64,000 nt of DNA from Nemertoderma westbladi (lineage: Eukaryota; Xenacoelomorpha; Nemertodermatida; Nemertodermatidae). The stretch covers positions 1 through 64,000 of the forward strand of contig JAUCBJ010003298.1 of assembly GCA_032718475.1 (NCBI GenBank). The letters run 5' to 3'. Shown one piece after another: positions 21,901 through 35,014 of this stretch. Made by a program: the position numbers and the translations under genes. The notes under the pieces were generated by a model that had not been told where the DNA came from, searched no databases, and saw nothing but the letters and a program-made list of their open reading frames with translations. Each line of letters starts with the position of its first letter. Positions within the stretch are counted from its first letter, which is position 1.

Positions 21901-24900
21901 CACATGGAATCAAACATTATCTGCTGGTAAGTTTATTCCGGGCTGCAGTACTTACAAGGTTATGGAAATCACATGGAATCAAACATTATCTGTAGGTAAG
22001 TTTATTCCGGGCTGCAGAATTACAATCACATGGAATCAAACATTATCTGTAGGTAAGTTTATTCCGGGCTGCAGTACTTACAAGGTTAAGGAAATCACAT
22101 GGAATCAAACATTATCTGCTGGTAAGTTTATTCCGGGCTGCAGTACTTACAAGGTTAAGGAAATCACATGGAATCAAACATTATCTGTAGGTAAGTTTAT
22201 TAAAAGGGTTGCAGTACTTACAAGGTTAAGGAAATCACATGGAATCAAACATTATCTGTAGGTAAGTTTATTAAAAGGGTTGCAGTACTTACAAGGTTAA
22301 GGAAATCACATGGAATCAAACATTATCTGTAGGTAAGTTTATTCCGGGCTGCAGTACTTACAAGGTTAAGGAAATCACATGGAATCAAACATTATCTGTA
22401 GGTAAGTTTATTCCGGGCTGCAGTACTTACAAGGTTAAGGAAATCACATGGAATCAAACATTATCTGTAGGTAAGTTTATTCCGGGCTGCAGTACTTACA
22501 AGGTTAAGGAAATCACATGGAATCAAACATTATCTGTAGGTAAGTTTATTCCGGGCTGCAGTACTTACAAGGTTAAGGAAATCACATGGAATCAAACATT
22601 ATCTGTAGGTAAGTTTATTCCGGGCTGCAGTACTTACAAGGTTAAGGAAATCACATGGAATCAAACATTATCTGTAGGTAAGTTTATTTCGGGCGGCAGT
22701 ACTTACAAGGTTAAGGAAATCACATGGAATCAAACATTATCTGTAGGTAAGTTTATTTCGGGCGGCAGTACTTACAAGGTTAAGGAAATCACATGGAATC
22801 AAACATTATCTGTAGGTAAGTTTATTTCGGGCTGCAGTACTTACAAGGTTAAGGAAATCACATGGAATCAAACATTATCTGTAGGTAAGTTTATTAAAAG
22901 GGCTGCAGTACTTACAAGGTTAAGGAAATCACATGGAATCAAACATTATCTGTAGGTAAGTTTATTCCGGGCTGCAGTACTTACAAGGTTAAGGAAATCA
23001 CATGGAATCAAACATTATCTGTAGGTAAGTTTATTAAAAGGGCTGCAGTACTTACAAGGTTAAGGAAATCACATGGAATCAAACATTATCTGTAGGTAAG
23101 TTTATTAAAAGGGCTGCAGTACTTACAAGGTTAAGGAAATCACATGGAATCAAACATTATCTGTAGGTAAGTTTATTCCGGGCTGCAGTACTTACAAGGT
23201 TAAGGAAATCACATGGAATCAAACATTATCTGTAGGTAAGTTTATTAAAAGGGCTGCAGTACTTACAAGGTTAAGGAAATCACATGGAATCAAACATTAT
23301 CTGTAGGTAAGTTTATTAAAAGGGCTGCAGTACTTACAAGGTTAAGGAAATCACATGGAATCAAACATTATCTGTAGGTAAGTTAATTCCGGGCTGCAGT
23401 ACTTACAAGGTTAAGGAAATCACATGGAATCAAACATTATCTGCTTATCTGTAGGTAAGTTTATTCCGGGCTGCAGTACTTACAAGGTTAAGGAAATCAC
23501 ATGGAATCAAACATTATCTGTAGGTAAGTTTATTCCGGGCTGCAGTACTTACAAGGTTAAGGAAATCACATGGAATCAAACATTATCTGTAGGTAAGTTT
23601 ATTCCGGGCTGCAGTACTTACAAGGTTAAGGAAATCACATGGAATCAAACATTATCTGTAGGTAAGTTTATTACGGGCTGTAGTACTTACAAGGTTAAGG
23701 AAATCACATGGAATCAAACATTATCTGTAGGTAAGTTTATTCCGGGCTGCAGTACTTACAAGGTTAAGGAAATCACATGGAATCAAACATTATCTGTAGG
23801 TAAGTTTATTCCGGGCTGCAGTACTTACAAGGTTAAGGAAATCACATGGAATCAAACATTATCTGTAGGTAAGTTTATTCCGGGCTGCAGTACTTAAAAG
23901 GTTAAGGAAATCACATGGAATCAAACATTATCTGTAGGTAAGTTTATTAAAAGGGCTGCAGTACTTACAAGGTTAAGGAAATCACATGGAATCAAACATT
24001 ATCTGTAGGTAAGTTTATTCCGGGCTGCAGTACTTACAAGGTTAAGGAAATCACATGGAATCAAACATTATCTGTAGGTAAGTTTATTAAAAGGGCTGCA
24101 GTACTTACAAGGTTAAGGAAATCACATGGAATCAAACATTATCTGTAGGTAAGTTTATTCCGGGCTGCAGTACTTACAAGGTTAAGGAAATCACATGGAA
24201 TCAAACATTATCTGTAGGTAAGTTTATTAAAAGGGCTGCAGTACTTACAAGGTTAAGGAAATCACATGGAATCAAACATTATATGTAGGTAAGTTTATTC
24301 CGGGCTGCAGTACTTAAAAGGTTAAGGAAATCACATGGAATCAAACATTATCTGTAGGTAAGTTTATTCCGGGCTGCAGTACTTAAAAGGTTAAGGAAAT
24401 CACATGGAATCAAACATTATCTGTAGGTAAGTTTATTAAAAGGGCTGCAGTACTTACAAGGTTAAGGAAATCACATGGAATCAAACATTATCTGTAGGTA
24501 AGTTTATTCCGGGCTGCAGTACTTAAAAGGTTAAGGAAATCACATGGAATCAAACATTATATGTAGGTAAGTTTATTCCGGGCTGCAGTACTTAAAAGGT
24601 TAAGGAAATCACATGGAATCAAACATTATATGTAGGTAAGTTTATTCCGGGCTGCAGTACTTAAAAGGTTAAGGAAATCACATGGAATCAAACATTATCT
24701 GTAGGTAAGTTTATTCCGGGCTGCAGTACTTAAAAGGTTAAGGAAATCACATGGAATCAAACATTATATGTAGGTAAGTTTATTCCGGGCTGCAGTACTT
24801 AAAAGGTTAAGGAAATCACATGGAATCAAACATTATATGTAGGTAAGTTTATTCCGGGCTGCAGTACTTACAAGGTTAAGGAAATCACATGGAATCAAAC

Positions 24901-27900
24901 ATTATCTGTAGGTAAGTTTATTCCGGGCTGCAGTACTTACAAGGTTAAGGAAATCACATGGAATCAAACATTATCTGTAGGTAAGTTTATTCCGGGCTGC
25001 AGTACTTACAAGGTTAAGGAAATCACATGGAATCAAACATTATCTGTAGGTAAGTTTATTCCGGGCTGCAGTACTTACAAGGTTAAGGAAATCACATGGA
25101 ATCAAACATTATCTGTAGGTAAGTGTATTAAAAGGGCTGCAGTACTTACAAGGTTAAGGAAATCACATGGAATCAAACATTATCTGTAGGTAAGTTTATT
25201 CCGGGCTGCAGTACTTACAAGGTTAAGGAAATCACATGGAATCAAACATTATCTGTAGGTAAGTTTATTCCGGGCTGCAGTACTTACAAGGTTAAGGAAA
25301 TCACATGGAATCAAACATTATCTGTAGGTAAGTTTATTAAAAGGGCTGCAGTACTTACAAGGTTAAGGAAATCACATGGAATCAAACATTATCTGTAGGT
25401 AAGTTTATTCCGGGCTGCAGTACTTACAAGGTTAAGGAAATCACATGGAATCAAACATTATCTGTAGGTAAGTTTATTCCGGGCTGCAGTACTTACAAGG
25501 TTAAGGAAATCACATGGAATCAAACATTATCTGTATCTAGTTTATTCCGGGCTGCAGTACTTACAAGGTTAAGGAAATCACATGGAATCAAACATTATCT
25601 GTAGGTAAGTTTATTCCGGGCTGCAGTACTTACAAGGTTAAGGAAATCACATGGAATCAAACATTATCTGTTGGTAAGTATATTCCGGGCTGCAGTACTT
25701 ACAAGGTTAAGGAAATCACATGGAATCAAACATTATCTGTTGGTAAGTTTATTCCGGGCAAGGAAATCACATGGAATCAAACATTATCTGTAGGTAAGTT
25801 TATTCCGGGCTGCAGAATTACAATCACATGGAATCAAACATTATCTGTAGGTAAGTTAATTCCGGGCTGCAGTACTTACAAGGTTAAGGAAATCACATGG
25901 AATCAAACATTATCTGTAGGTAAGTTTATTCCGGGCTGCAGTACTTACAAGGTTAAGGAAATCACATGGAATCAAACATCATCTGTTGGTAAGTTTATTC
26001 CGGGCAAGGAAATCACATGGAATCAAACATTATCTGTAGGTAAGTTTATTCCGGGCTGCAGAATTACAATCACATGGAATCAAACATTATCTGTAGGTAA
26101 GTTTATTCCGGGCTGTAGTACTTACAAGGTTAAGGAAATCACATGGAATCAAACATTATCTGTAGGTAAGTTTATTCCGGGCTGCAGTACTTACAAGGTT
26201 AAGGAAATCACATGGAATCAAACATTATCTGTAGGTAAGTTTATTCCGGGCTGCAGTACTTACAAGGTTAAGGAAATCACATGGAATCAAACATTATCTG
26301 TTGGTAAGTTTATTCCGGGCTGCAGTACTTACAAGGTTAAGGAAATCACATGGAATCAAACATTATCTGTTGGTAAGTTTATTCCGGGCTGCAGTACTTA
26401 CAAGGTTAAGGAAATCACATGGAATCAAACATTATCTGTAGGTAAGTTTATTCCGGGCTGCAGAATTACAATCACATGGAATCAAACATTATCTGTAGGT
26501 AAGTTTATTCCGGGCTGCAGTACTTACAAGGTTAAGGAAATCACATGGAATCAAACATTATCTGTTGGTAAGTTTATTCCGGGCTGCAGTACTTACAAGG
26601 TTAAGGAAATCACATGGAATCAAACATTATCTGTAGGTAAGTTTATTCCGGGCTGCAGAATTACAATCACATGGAATCAAACATTATCTGTAGGTAAGTT
26701 TATTCCGGGCTGCAGTACTTACAAGGTTAAGGAAATCACATGGAATCAAACATTATCTGTAGGTAAGTGTATTAAAAGGGCTGCAGTACTTACAAGGTTA
26801 AGGAAATCACATGGAATCAAACATTATCTGGAGGTAAGTTTATTCCGGGCTGCAGTACTTCAAGGTTAAGGAAATCACATGGAATCAAACATTATCTGCT
26901 TATCTGTAGGTAAGTTTATTCCGGGCTGCAGTACTTACAAGGTTAAGGAAATCACATGGAATCAAACATTATCTGTAGGTAAGTTTATTCCGGGCTGCAG
27001 TACTTACAAGGTTAAGGAAATCACATGGAATCAAACATTATCTGTAGGTAAGTTTATTAAAAGGGCTGCAGTACTTACAAGGTTAAGGAAATCACATGGA
27101 ATCAAACATTATCTGTAGGTAAGTGTATTAAAAGGGCTGCAGTACTTACAAGGTTAAGGAAATCACATGGAATCAAACATTATCTGTAGGTAAGTTTATT
27201 TCGGGCGGCAGTACTTACAAGGTTAAGGAAATCACATGGAATCAAACATTATCTGTAGGTAAGTTTATTCCAGGCTGCAGTACTTACAAGGTTAAGGAAA
27301 TCACATGGAATCAAACATTATCTGTAGGTAAGTTTATTCCGGGCTGCAGTACTTACAAGGTTAAGGAAATCACATGGAATCAAACATTATCTGTAGGTAA
27401 GTTTATTCCGGGCTGCAGTACTTACAAGGTTAAGGAAATCACATGGAATCAAACATTATCTGTAGGTCAGTTTATTAAAAGGGCTGCAGTACTTACAAGG
27501 TTAAGGAAATCACATGGAATCAAACATTATCTGTTGGTAAGTTTATTCCGGGCAAGGAAATCACATGGAATCAAACATTATCTGTAGGTAAGTTTATTCC
27601 GGGCTGCAGAATTACAATCACATGGAATCAAACATTATCTGTAGGTAAGTTTATTCCGGGCTGCAGTACTTACAAGGTTAAGGAAATCACATGGAATCAA
27701 ACATTATCTGTTGGTAAGTTTATTCCGGGCTGCAGTACTTACAAGGTTAAGGAAATCACATGGAATCAAATATTATCTGTAGGTAAGTTTATTCCGGGCT
27801 GCAGTACTTACAAGGTTAAGGAAATCACATGGAATCAAACATTATCTGTTGGTAAGTTTATTCCGGGCTGCAGTACTTACAAGGTTAAGGAAATCACATG

Positions 27901-30900
27901 GAATCAAACATTATCTGTTGGTAAGTTTATTCCGGGCTGCAGTACTTACAAGGTTAAGGAAATCACATGGAATCAAACATTATCTGTTGGTAAGTTTATT
28001 CCGGGCTGTAGTACTTACAAGGTTAAGGAAATCACATGGAATCAAACATTATCTGTAGGTAAGTTTATTCCGGGCTGCAGAATTACAATCACATGGAATC
28101 AAACATTATCTGTAGGTAAGTTTATTCCGGGCTGCAGTACTTACAAGGTTAAGGAAATCACATGGAATCAAACATTATCTGTAGGTAAGTTTATTCCGGG
28201 CTGCAGAATTACAATCACATGGAATCAAACATTATCTGTAGGTAAGTTTATTCCGGGCTGCAGTACTTACAAGGTTAAGGAAATCACATGGAATCAAACA
28301 TTATCTGTTGGTAAGTTTATTCCGGGCTGCAGTACTTACAAGGTTAAGGAAATCACATGGAATCAAACATTATCTGTAGGTAAGTTTATTCCGGGCTGCA
28401 GAATTACAATCACATGGAATCAAACATTATCTGTAGGTAAGTTTATTCCGGGCTGCAGTACTTACAAGTTTAAGGAAATCACATGGAATCAAACATTATC
28501 TGTAGGTAAGTTTATTCCGGGCTGCAGTACTTACAAGGTTAAGGAAATCACATGGAATCAAACATTATCTGTAGGTAAGTTTATTCCGGGCTGCAGAATT
28601 ACAATCACATGGAATCAAACATTATCTGTAGGTAAGTTTATTCCGGGCTGCAGTACTTACAAGGTTAAGGAAATCACATGGAATCAAACATTATCTGTAG
28701 GTAAGTTAATTCCGGGCTGCAGTACTTACAAGGTTAAGGAAATCACATGGAATCAAACATTATCTGTTGGTAAGTTTATTCCGGGCTGCAGTACTTACAA
28801 GGTTAAGGAAATCACATGGAATCAAACATTATCTGTAGGTAAGTTTATTCCGGGCTGCAGCATTACAATCACATGGAATCAAACATTATCTGTAGGTAAG
28901 TTTATTCCGGGCTGCAGTACTTACAAGGTTAAGGAAATCACATGGAATCAAACATTATCTGTAGGTAAGTTTATTCCGGGCTGCAGTACTTACAAGGTTA
29001 AGGAAATCACATGGAATCAAACATTATCTGTAGGTAAGTTTATTCCGGGCTGCAGTACTTACAAGGTTAAGGAAATCACATGGAATCAAACATTATCTGT
29101 AGGTAAGTTTATTACGGGCTGCAGTACTTACAAGGTTAAAAGTAAATCACATGGAATCAAACATTATCTGTAGGTAAGTTTATTAAAAGGGTTGCAGTAC
29201 TTACAAGGTTAAGGAAATCACATGGAATCAAACATTATCTGTTGGTAAGTTTATTCCGGGCTGCAGTACTTACAAGGTTAAGGAAATCACATGGAATCAA
29301 ACATTATCTGTAGGTAAGTTTATTCCGGGCTGCAGTACTTACAAGGTTAAGGAAATCACATGGAATCAAACATTATCTGTAGGTAAGTTTATTCCGGGCT
29401 GTAGTACTTACAAGGTTAAGTAAATCACATGGAATCAAACATTATCTGTAGGTAAGTTTATTAAAAGGGTTGCAGTACTTACAAGGTTAAGGAAATCACA
29501 TGGAATCAAACATTATCTGTAGGTAAGTTTATTAAAAGGGTTGCAGTACTTACAAGGTTAAGGAAATCACATGGAATCAAACATTATCTGTAGGTAAGTT
29601 TATTCCGGGCTGTAGTACTTACAAGGTTAAGTAAATCACATGGAATCAAACATTATCTGTAGGTAAGTTTATTAAAAGGGTTGCAGTACTTACAAGGTTA
29701 AGGAAATCACATGGAATCAAACATTATCTGTTGGTAAGTTTATTCCGGGCTGCAGTACTTACAAGGTTAAGGAAATCACATGGAATCAAACATTATCTGT
29801 AGGTAGTTTATTCCGGGCTGCAGAATTACAATCACATGGAATCAAACATTATCTGTAGGTAAGTTTATTCCGGGCTGCAGTACTTACAAGGTTAAGGAAA
29901 TCACATGGAATCAAACATTATCTGTAGGTAAGTTTATTCCGGGCTGCAGAATTACAATCACATGGAATCAAACATTATCTGTAGGTAAGTTTATTCCGGG
30001 CTGCAGTACTTACAAGGTTAAGGAAATCACATGGAATCAAACATTATCTGTAGGTAAGTTTATTCCGGGCTGCAGTACTTACAAGGTTAAGGAAATCACA
30101 TGGAATCAAACATTATCTGTTGGTAAGTTTATTCCGGGCTGCAGTACTTACAAGGTTAAGGAAATCACATGGAATCAAACATTATCTGTTGGTAAGTTTA
30201 TTCCGGGCTGCATTTCTTACAAGGTTAAGGAAATCACATGGAATCAAACATTATCTGTAGGTAAGTTTATTCCGGGCTGCAGTACTTACAAGGTTAAGGA
30301 AATCACATGGAATCAAACATTATCTGTAGGTAAGTTTATTCCGGGCTGCACTACTTACAAGGTTAAGGAAATCACATGGAATCAAACATTATCTGTAGGT
30401 AAGTTTATTCCGGGCTGCAGATTTACAATCACATGGAATCAAACATTATCTGTAGGTAAGTTTATTCCGGGCTGCAGTACTTACAAGGTTAAGGAAATCA
30501 CATGGAATCAAACATTATCTGTAGGTAAGTTAATTCCGGGCTGTAGTACTTACAAGGTTAAGGAAATCACATGGAATCAAACATTATCCGTTGGTAAGTT
30601 TATTAAAAGGGCTGCAGTACTTACAAGGTTAAGGAAATCACATGGAATCAAACATTATCTGTAGGTAAGTTAATTCCGGGCTGCCGTACTTACAAGGTTA
30701 AGGAAATCACATGGAATCAAACATTATCCGTTCGTAAGTTTATTCCGGGCTGCAGTACTTACAAGGTTAAGGAAATCACATGGAATCAAACATTATCTGT
30801 AGGTAAGTTAATTCCGGGCTGCCGTACTTACAAGGTTAAGGAAATCACATGGAATCAAACATTATCTGTAGGTAAGTTTATTCCGGGCTGCAGTACTTAC

Positions 30901-33900
30901 AAGGTTAAGGAAATCACATGGAATCAAACATTACCTGTAGGTAAGTTTATTCCGGGCTGCAGTACTGACAAGGTTAAGGAAATCACATGGAATCAAACAT
31001 TATCTGTAGGTAAGTTTATTCCGGGCTGCAGTACTTACAAGGTTAAGGAAATCACATGGAATCAAACATTATCTGTAGGTAAGTTAATTCCGGGCTGCAG
31101 TACTTACAAGGTTAAGGAAATCACATGGAATCAAACATTATCTGTAGGTAAGTTTATTCCGGGCTGCAGTACTTACAAGGTTAAGGAAATCACATGGAAT
31201 CAAACATTATCTGTAGGTAAGTTTATTCCGGGCTGCAGTACTTACAAGGTTAAGGAAATCACATGGAATCAAACATTATCTGTAGGTAAGTTTATCCCGG
31301 GCTGCAGTACTTACAAGGTTAAGGAAATCACATGGAATCAAACATTATCTGTAGGTAAGTTTATTCCGGGCTGCAGTACTTACAAGGTTAAGGAAATCAC
31401 ATGGAATCAAACATTATCTGTAGGTAAGTTTATTCCGGGCTGCAGTACTTACAAGGTTAAGGAAATCACATGGAATCAAACATTATCTGTAGGTAAGTTA
31501 ATTCCGGGCTGCAGTACTTACAAGGTTAAGGAAATCACATGGAATCAAACATTATCTGTAGGTAAGTTTATTCCGGGCTGCAGTACTTACAAGGTTAAGG
31601 AAATCACATGGAATCAAACATTATCTGTAGGTAAGTTTATTCCGGGCTGCAGTACTTACAAGGTTAAGGAAATCACATGGAATCAAACATTATCTGTAGG
31701 TAAGTTAATTCCGGGCTGTAGTACTTACAAGGTTAAGGAAATCACATGGAATCAAACATTATCCGTTGGTAAGTTTATTAAAAGGGCTGCAGTACTTACA
31801 AGGTTAAGGAAATCACATGGAATCAAACATTATCTGTAGGTAAGTTAATTCCGGGCTGCCGTACTTACAAGGTTAAGGAAATCACATGGAATCAAACATT
31901 ATCCGTTGGTAAGTTTATTCCGGGCTGCAGTACTTACAAGGTTAAGGAAATCACATGGAATCAAACATTATCTGTAGGTAAGTTAATTCCGGGCTGCCGT
32001 ACTTACAAGGTTAAGGAAATCTCATGGAATCAAACATTATCTGTAGGTAAGTTTATTCCGGGCTGCAGTACTTACAAGGTTAAGGAAATCACATGGAATC
32101 AAACATTATCTGTAGGTAAGTTTATTCCGGGCTGCAGTACTTACAAGGTTAAGGAAATCACATGGAATCAAACATTATCTGTAGGTAAGTTTATTCCGGG
32201 CTGCAGTACTTACAAGGTTAAGGAAATCACATGGAATCAAACATTATCTGTAGGTAAGTTTATTCCGGGCTGCAGTACTTACAAGGTTAAGGAAATCACA
32301 TGGAATCAAACATTATCTGTAGGTAAGTTAATTCCGGGCTGCAGTACTTACAAGGTTAAGGAAATCACATGGAATCAAACATTATCTGTAGGTAAGTTTA
32401 TTCCGGGCTGCAGTACTTACAAGGTTAAGGAAATCACATGGAATCAAACATTATCTGTAGGTAAGTTAATTCCGGGCTGCAGTACTTACAAGGTTAAGGA
32501 AATCACATGGAATCAAACATTATCTGTAGGTAAGTTTATTCCGGGCTGCAGTACTTACAAGGTTAAGGAAATCACATGGAATCAAACATTATCTGTAGGT
32601 AAGTTTATTCCGGGCTGCAGTACTTACAAGGTTAAGGAAATCACATGGAATCAAACATTATCTGTAGGTAAGTTAATTCCGGGCTGTAGTACTTACAAGG
32701 TTAAGGAAATCACATGGAATCAAACATTATCCGTTGGTAAGTTTATTAAAAGGGCTGCAGTACTTACAAGGTTAAGGAAATCACATGGAATCAAACATTA
32801 TCTGTAGGTAAGTTAATTCCGGGCTGCCGTACTTACAAGGTTAAGGAAATCACATGGAATCAAACATTATCCGTTGGTAAGTTTATTCCGGGCTGCAGTA
32901 CTTACAAGGTTAAGGAAATCACATGGAATCAAACATTATCTGTAGGTAAGTTAATTCCGGGCTGCCGTACTTACAAGGTTAAGGAAATCTCATGGAATCA
33001 AACATTATCTGTAGGTAAGTTTATTCCGGGCTGCAGTACTTACAAGGTTAAGGAAATCACATGGAATCAAACATTATCTGTAGGTAAGTTTATTCCGGGC
33101 TGCAGTACTTACAAGGTTAAGGAAATCACATGGAATCAAACATTATCTGTAGGTAAGTTTATTCCGGGCTGCAGTACTTACAAGGTTAAGGAAATCACAT
33201 GGAATCAAACATTATCTGTAGGTAAGTTTATTCCGGGCTGCAGTACTTACAAGGTTAAGGAAATCACATGGAATCAAACATTATCTGTAGGTAAGTTAAT
33301 TCCGGGCTGCAGTACTTACAAGGTTAAGGAAATCACATGGAATCAAACATTATCTGTAGGTAAGTTTATTCCGGGCTGCAGTACTTACAAGGTTAAGGAA
33401 ATCACATGGAATCAAACATTATCTGTAGGTAAGTTTATTCCGGGCTGCAGTACTTACAAGGTTAAGGAAATCACATGGAATCAAACATTATCTGTACCTA
33501 GGTAAGTTTATTCCGGGCTGCAGTACTTACAAGGTTAAGGAAATCACATGGAATCAAACATTATCTGTAGGTAAGTTTATTCCGGGCTGCAGTACTTACA
33601 AGGTTAAGGAAATCACATGGAATCAAACATTATCTGTAGGTAAGTTTATTCCGGGCTGCAGTACTTACAAGGTTAAGGAAATCACATAGAATCAAACATT
33701 ATCTGTAGGTAAGTTTATTAAAAGGGCTGCAGTACTTACAAGGTTAAGGAAATCACATGGAATCAAACATTATCTGTAGGTAAGTTTATTCCGGGCTGCA
33801 GTACTTACAAGGTTAAGGAAATCACATGGAATCAAACATTATCTGTAGGTAAGTTTATTAAAAGGGCTGCAGTACTTACAAGGTTAAGGAAATCACATGG

Positions 33901-34428
33901 AATCAAACATTATCTGTAGGTAAGTTTATTCCGGGCTGCAGTACTTACAAGGTTAAGGAAATCACATGGAATCAAACATTATCTGTAGGTAAGTTTATTA
34001 AAAGGGCTGCAGTACTTACAAGGTTAAGGAAATCACATGGAATCAAACATTATCTGTAGGTAAGTTTATTCCGGGCTGCAGTACTTACAAGGTTAAGGAA
34101 ATCACATGGAATCAAACATTATCTGTAGGTAAGTTTATTCCGGGCTGCAGTACTTACAAGGTTAAGGAAATCACATGGAATCAAACATTATCTGTTGGTA
34201 AGTTTATTCCGGGCTGCAGTACTTACAAGGTTAAGGAAATCACATGGAATCAAACATTATCTGTAGGTAAGTTTATTCCGGGCTGCAGTACTTCAAGGTT
34301 AAGGAAATCACATGGAATCAAAAATTATCTGTAGGTAAGTTTATTCTGGGCTGCAGTACTTCAAGGTTAAGGAAATCACATGGAATCAGACATTATCTGT
34401 TGGTAAGTTTATTCCGGGCTGCCGTACT
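18909..34428. repeat. 15.5-kb intronic array of 69/71-bp units derived from a LINE
   Basis: Roughly 225 units contain CTGCAGTACTTACAAGG, AATCACATGGAATCAAAC and ATCTGTAGGTAAGTTTATT. The main form joins through CCGGG (69 bp) and the other through AAAAGGG (71 bp). Shortened units lack the ACTTACAAGGTTAAGG part. The two main forms alternate in blocks. A 968-bp higher-order unit (13 x 69 + 71) is repeated at about 31.7-33.4 kb. It fills most of the single kinase intron. The 69-bp period keeps frames open for several units, but the usual TAG in one frame and breaks elsewhere argue against a protein. Most units hold TAG|GTAAGT on the plus strand and GTAAGT also on the minus strand. Confidence 0.97.
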
Positions 34429-34460
34429 TGCGCCCTTAAAAACGTGAAATCCCCGTCTCT

Positions 34461-34488
34461 TCCTCTATAGGCCTAATTTATTACGCAG
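34461..34488 (+). promoter_or_regulatory. Two competing 3' splice sites of the kinase intron
   Basis: The tract TCTCTTCCTCTATAG ends at 34470, and a second AG, TTATTACGCAG, ends at 34488. The second restores the conserved HRDIKPANV reading. The first has the better pyrimidine tract. Being 18 nt upstream, it would insert six in-frame codons between the His and Asp of the catalytic loop. Confidence 0.6.
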
Positions 34489-35014
34489 GGACATTAAACC
34501 AGCAAACGTGTTCATCACTGCAACCGGAGTAGTTAAACTGGGCGACCTGGGTTTGGGTAGATTCTTCTCGTCCAAGACACACAACGCCCATTCATTGGTC
34601 GGAACTCCGTACTACATGTCGCCGGAGCGCATACACGAGAACGGATATAACTTCAAGAGTGACATCTGGAGTCTGGGTTGTCTGTTGTACGAAATGGCGG
34701 CCCTCCAGAGTCCCTTCTACGGGGAGAAAATGAACTTATACAGTCTCTGCAAGAAGATTGAGTTGGGTCAGTACCCTCCGCTGCCTGGTATCTATTACTC
34801 CCAACAACTGCGAGATCTCGTCGACATGTGTGTGACGTCATCCCCGGAACACCGGCCGGATGTGACGTACGTGCACGGAGTAGCGCAGCAGATGCACGCC
34901 GCCTTCGCTACGCAACCCAACCCGCGGTCGCCATCCGAGCCGTGTGTCTCCCCGGAGGTGCCCCTAGAACCCGCCCAGAGCCAGTCTGACCAACCACAGG
35001 CCGTGTCCAACTAG
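34489..35014 (+). CDS. NEK6/NEK7-like Ser/Thr kinase, exon encoding catalytic loop, C-lobe and tail
   Basis: The exon completes codon 175 and continues HRDIKPAN (174-181) to the stop TAG at 35012; the joined protein has 349 residues. Landmarks are [10 protein letters not shown] (192-201, the DLG variant of DFG typical of NEK6/7), [14 protein letters not shown] with Ser210 at the activating phosphorylation position, [20 protein letters not shown], and [16 protein letters not shown] near the end of the kinase domain. A Pro/Ser/Gln-rich tail of about 35 residues follows; vertebrate NEK6/7 end almost at the kinase boundary (NEK7 has about 302 residues). All visible catalytic residues are intact, so the gene looks functional despite its 16.1-kb repeat-filled intron. 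NEK6 and NEK7 are vertebrate duplicates, so one symbol is not assigned. Confidence 0.94.

Noticed and set aside
23424-23897. 157-residue repeat ORF in the intron array
   Set aside because: The 69-bp period is a multiple of three, so several consecutive CCGGG-type units stay open by chance; 71-bp units and TAG variants close it. The reading is the wrong frame for the ancestral LINE.
18369-34428. CRISPR-like array of direct repeats
   Set aside because: The units are directly joined with no unique spacers, and the locus is a eukaryotic intron.
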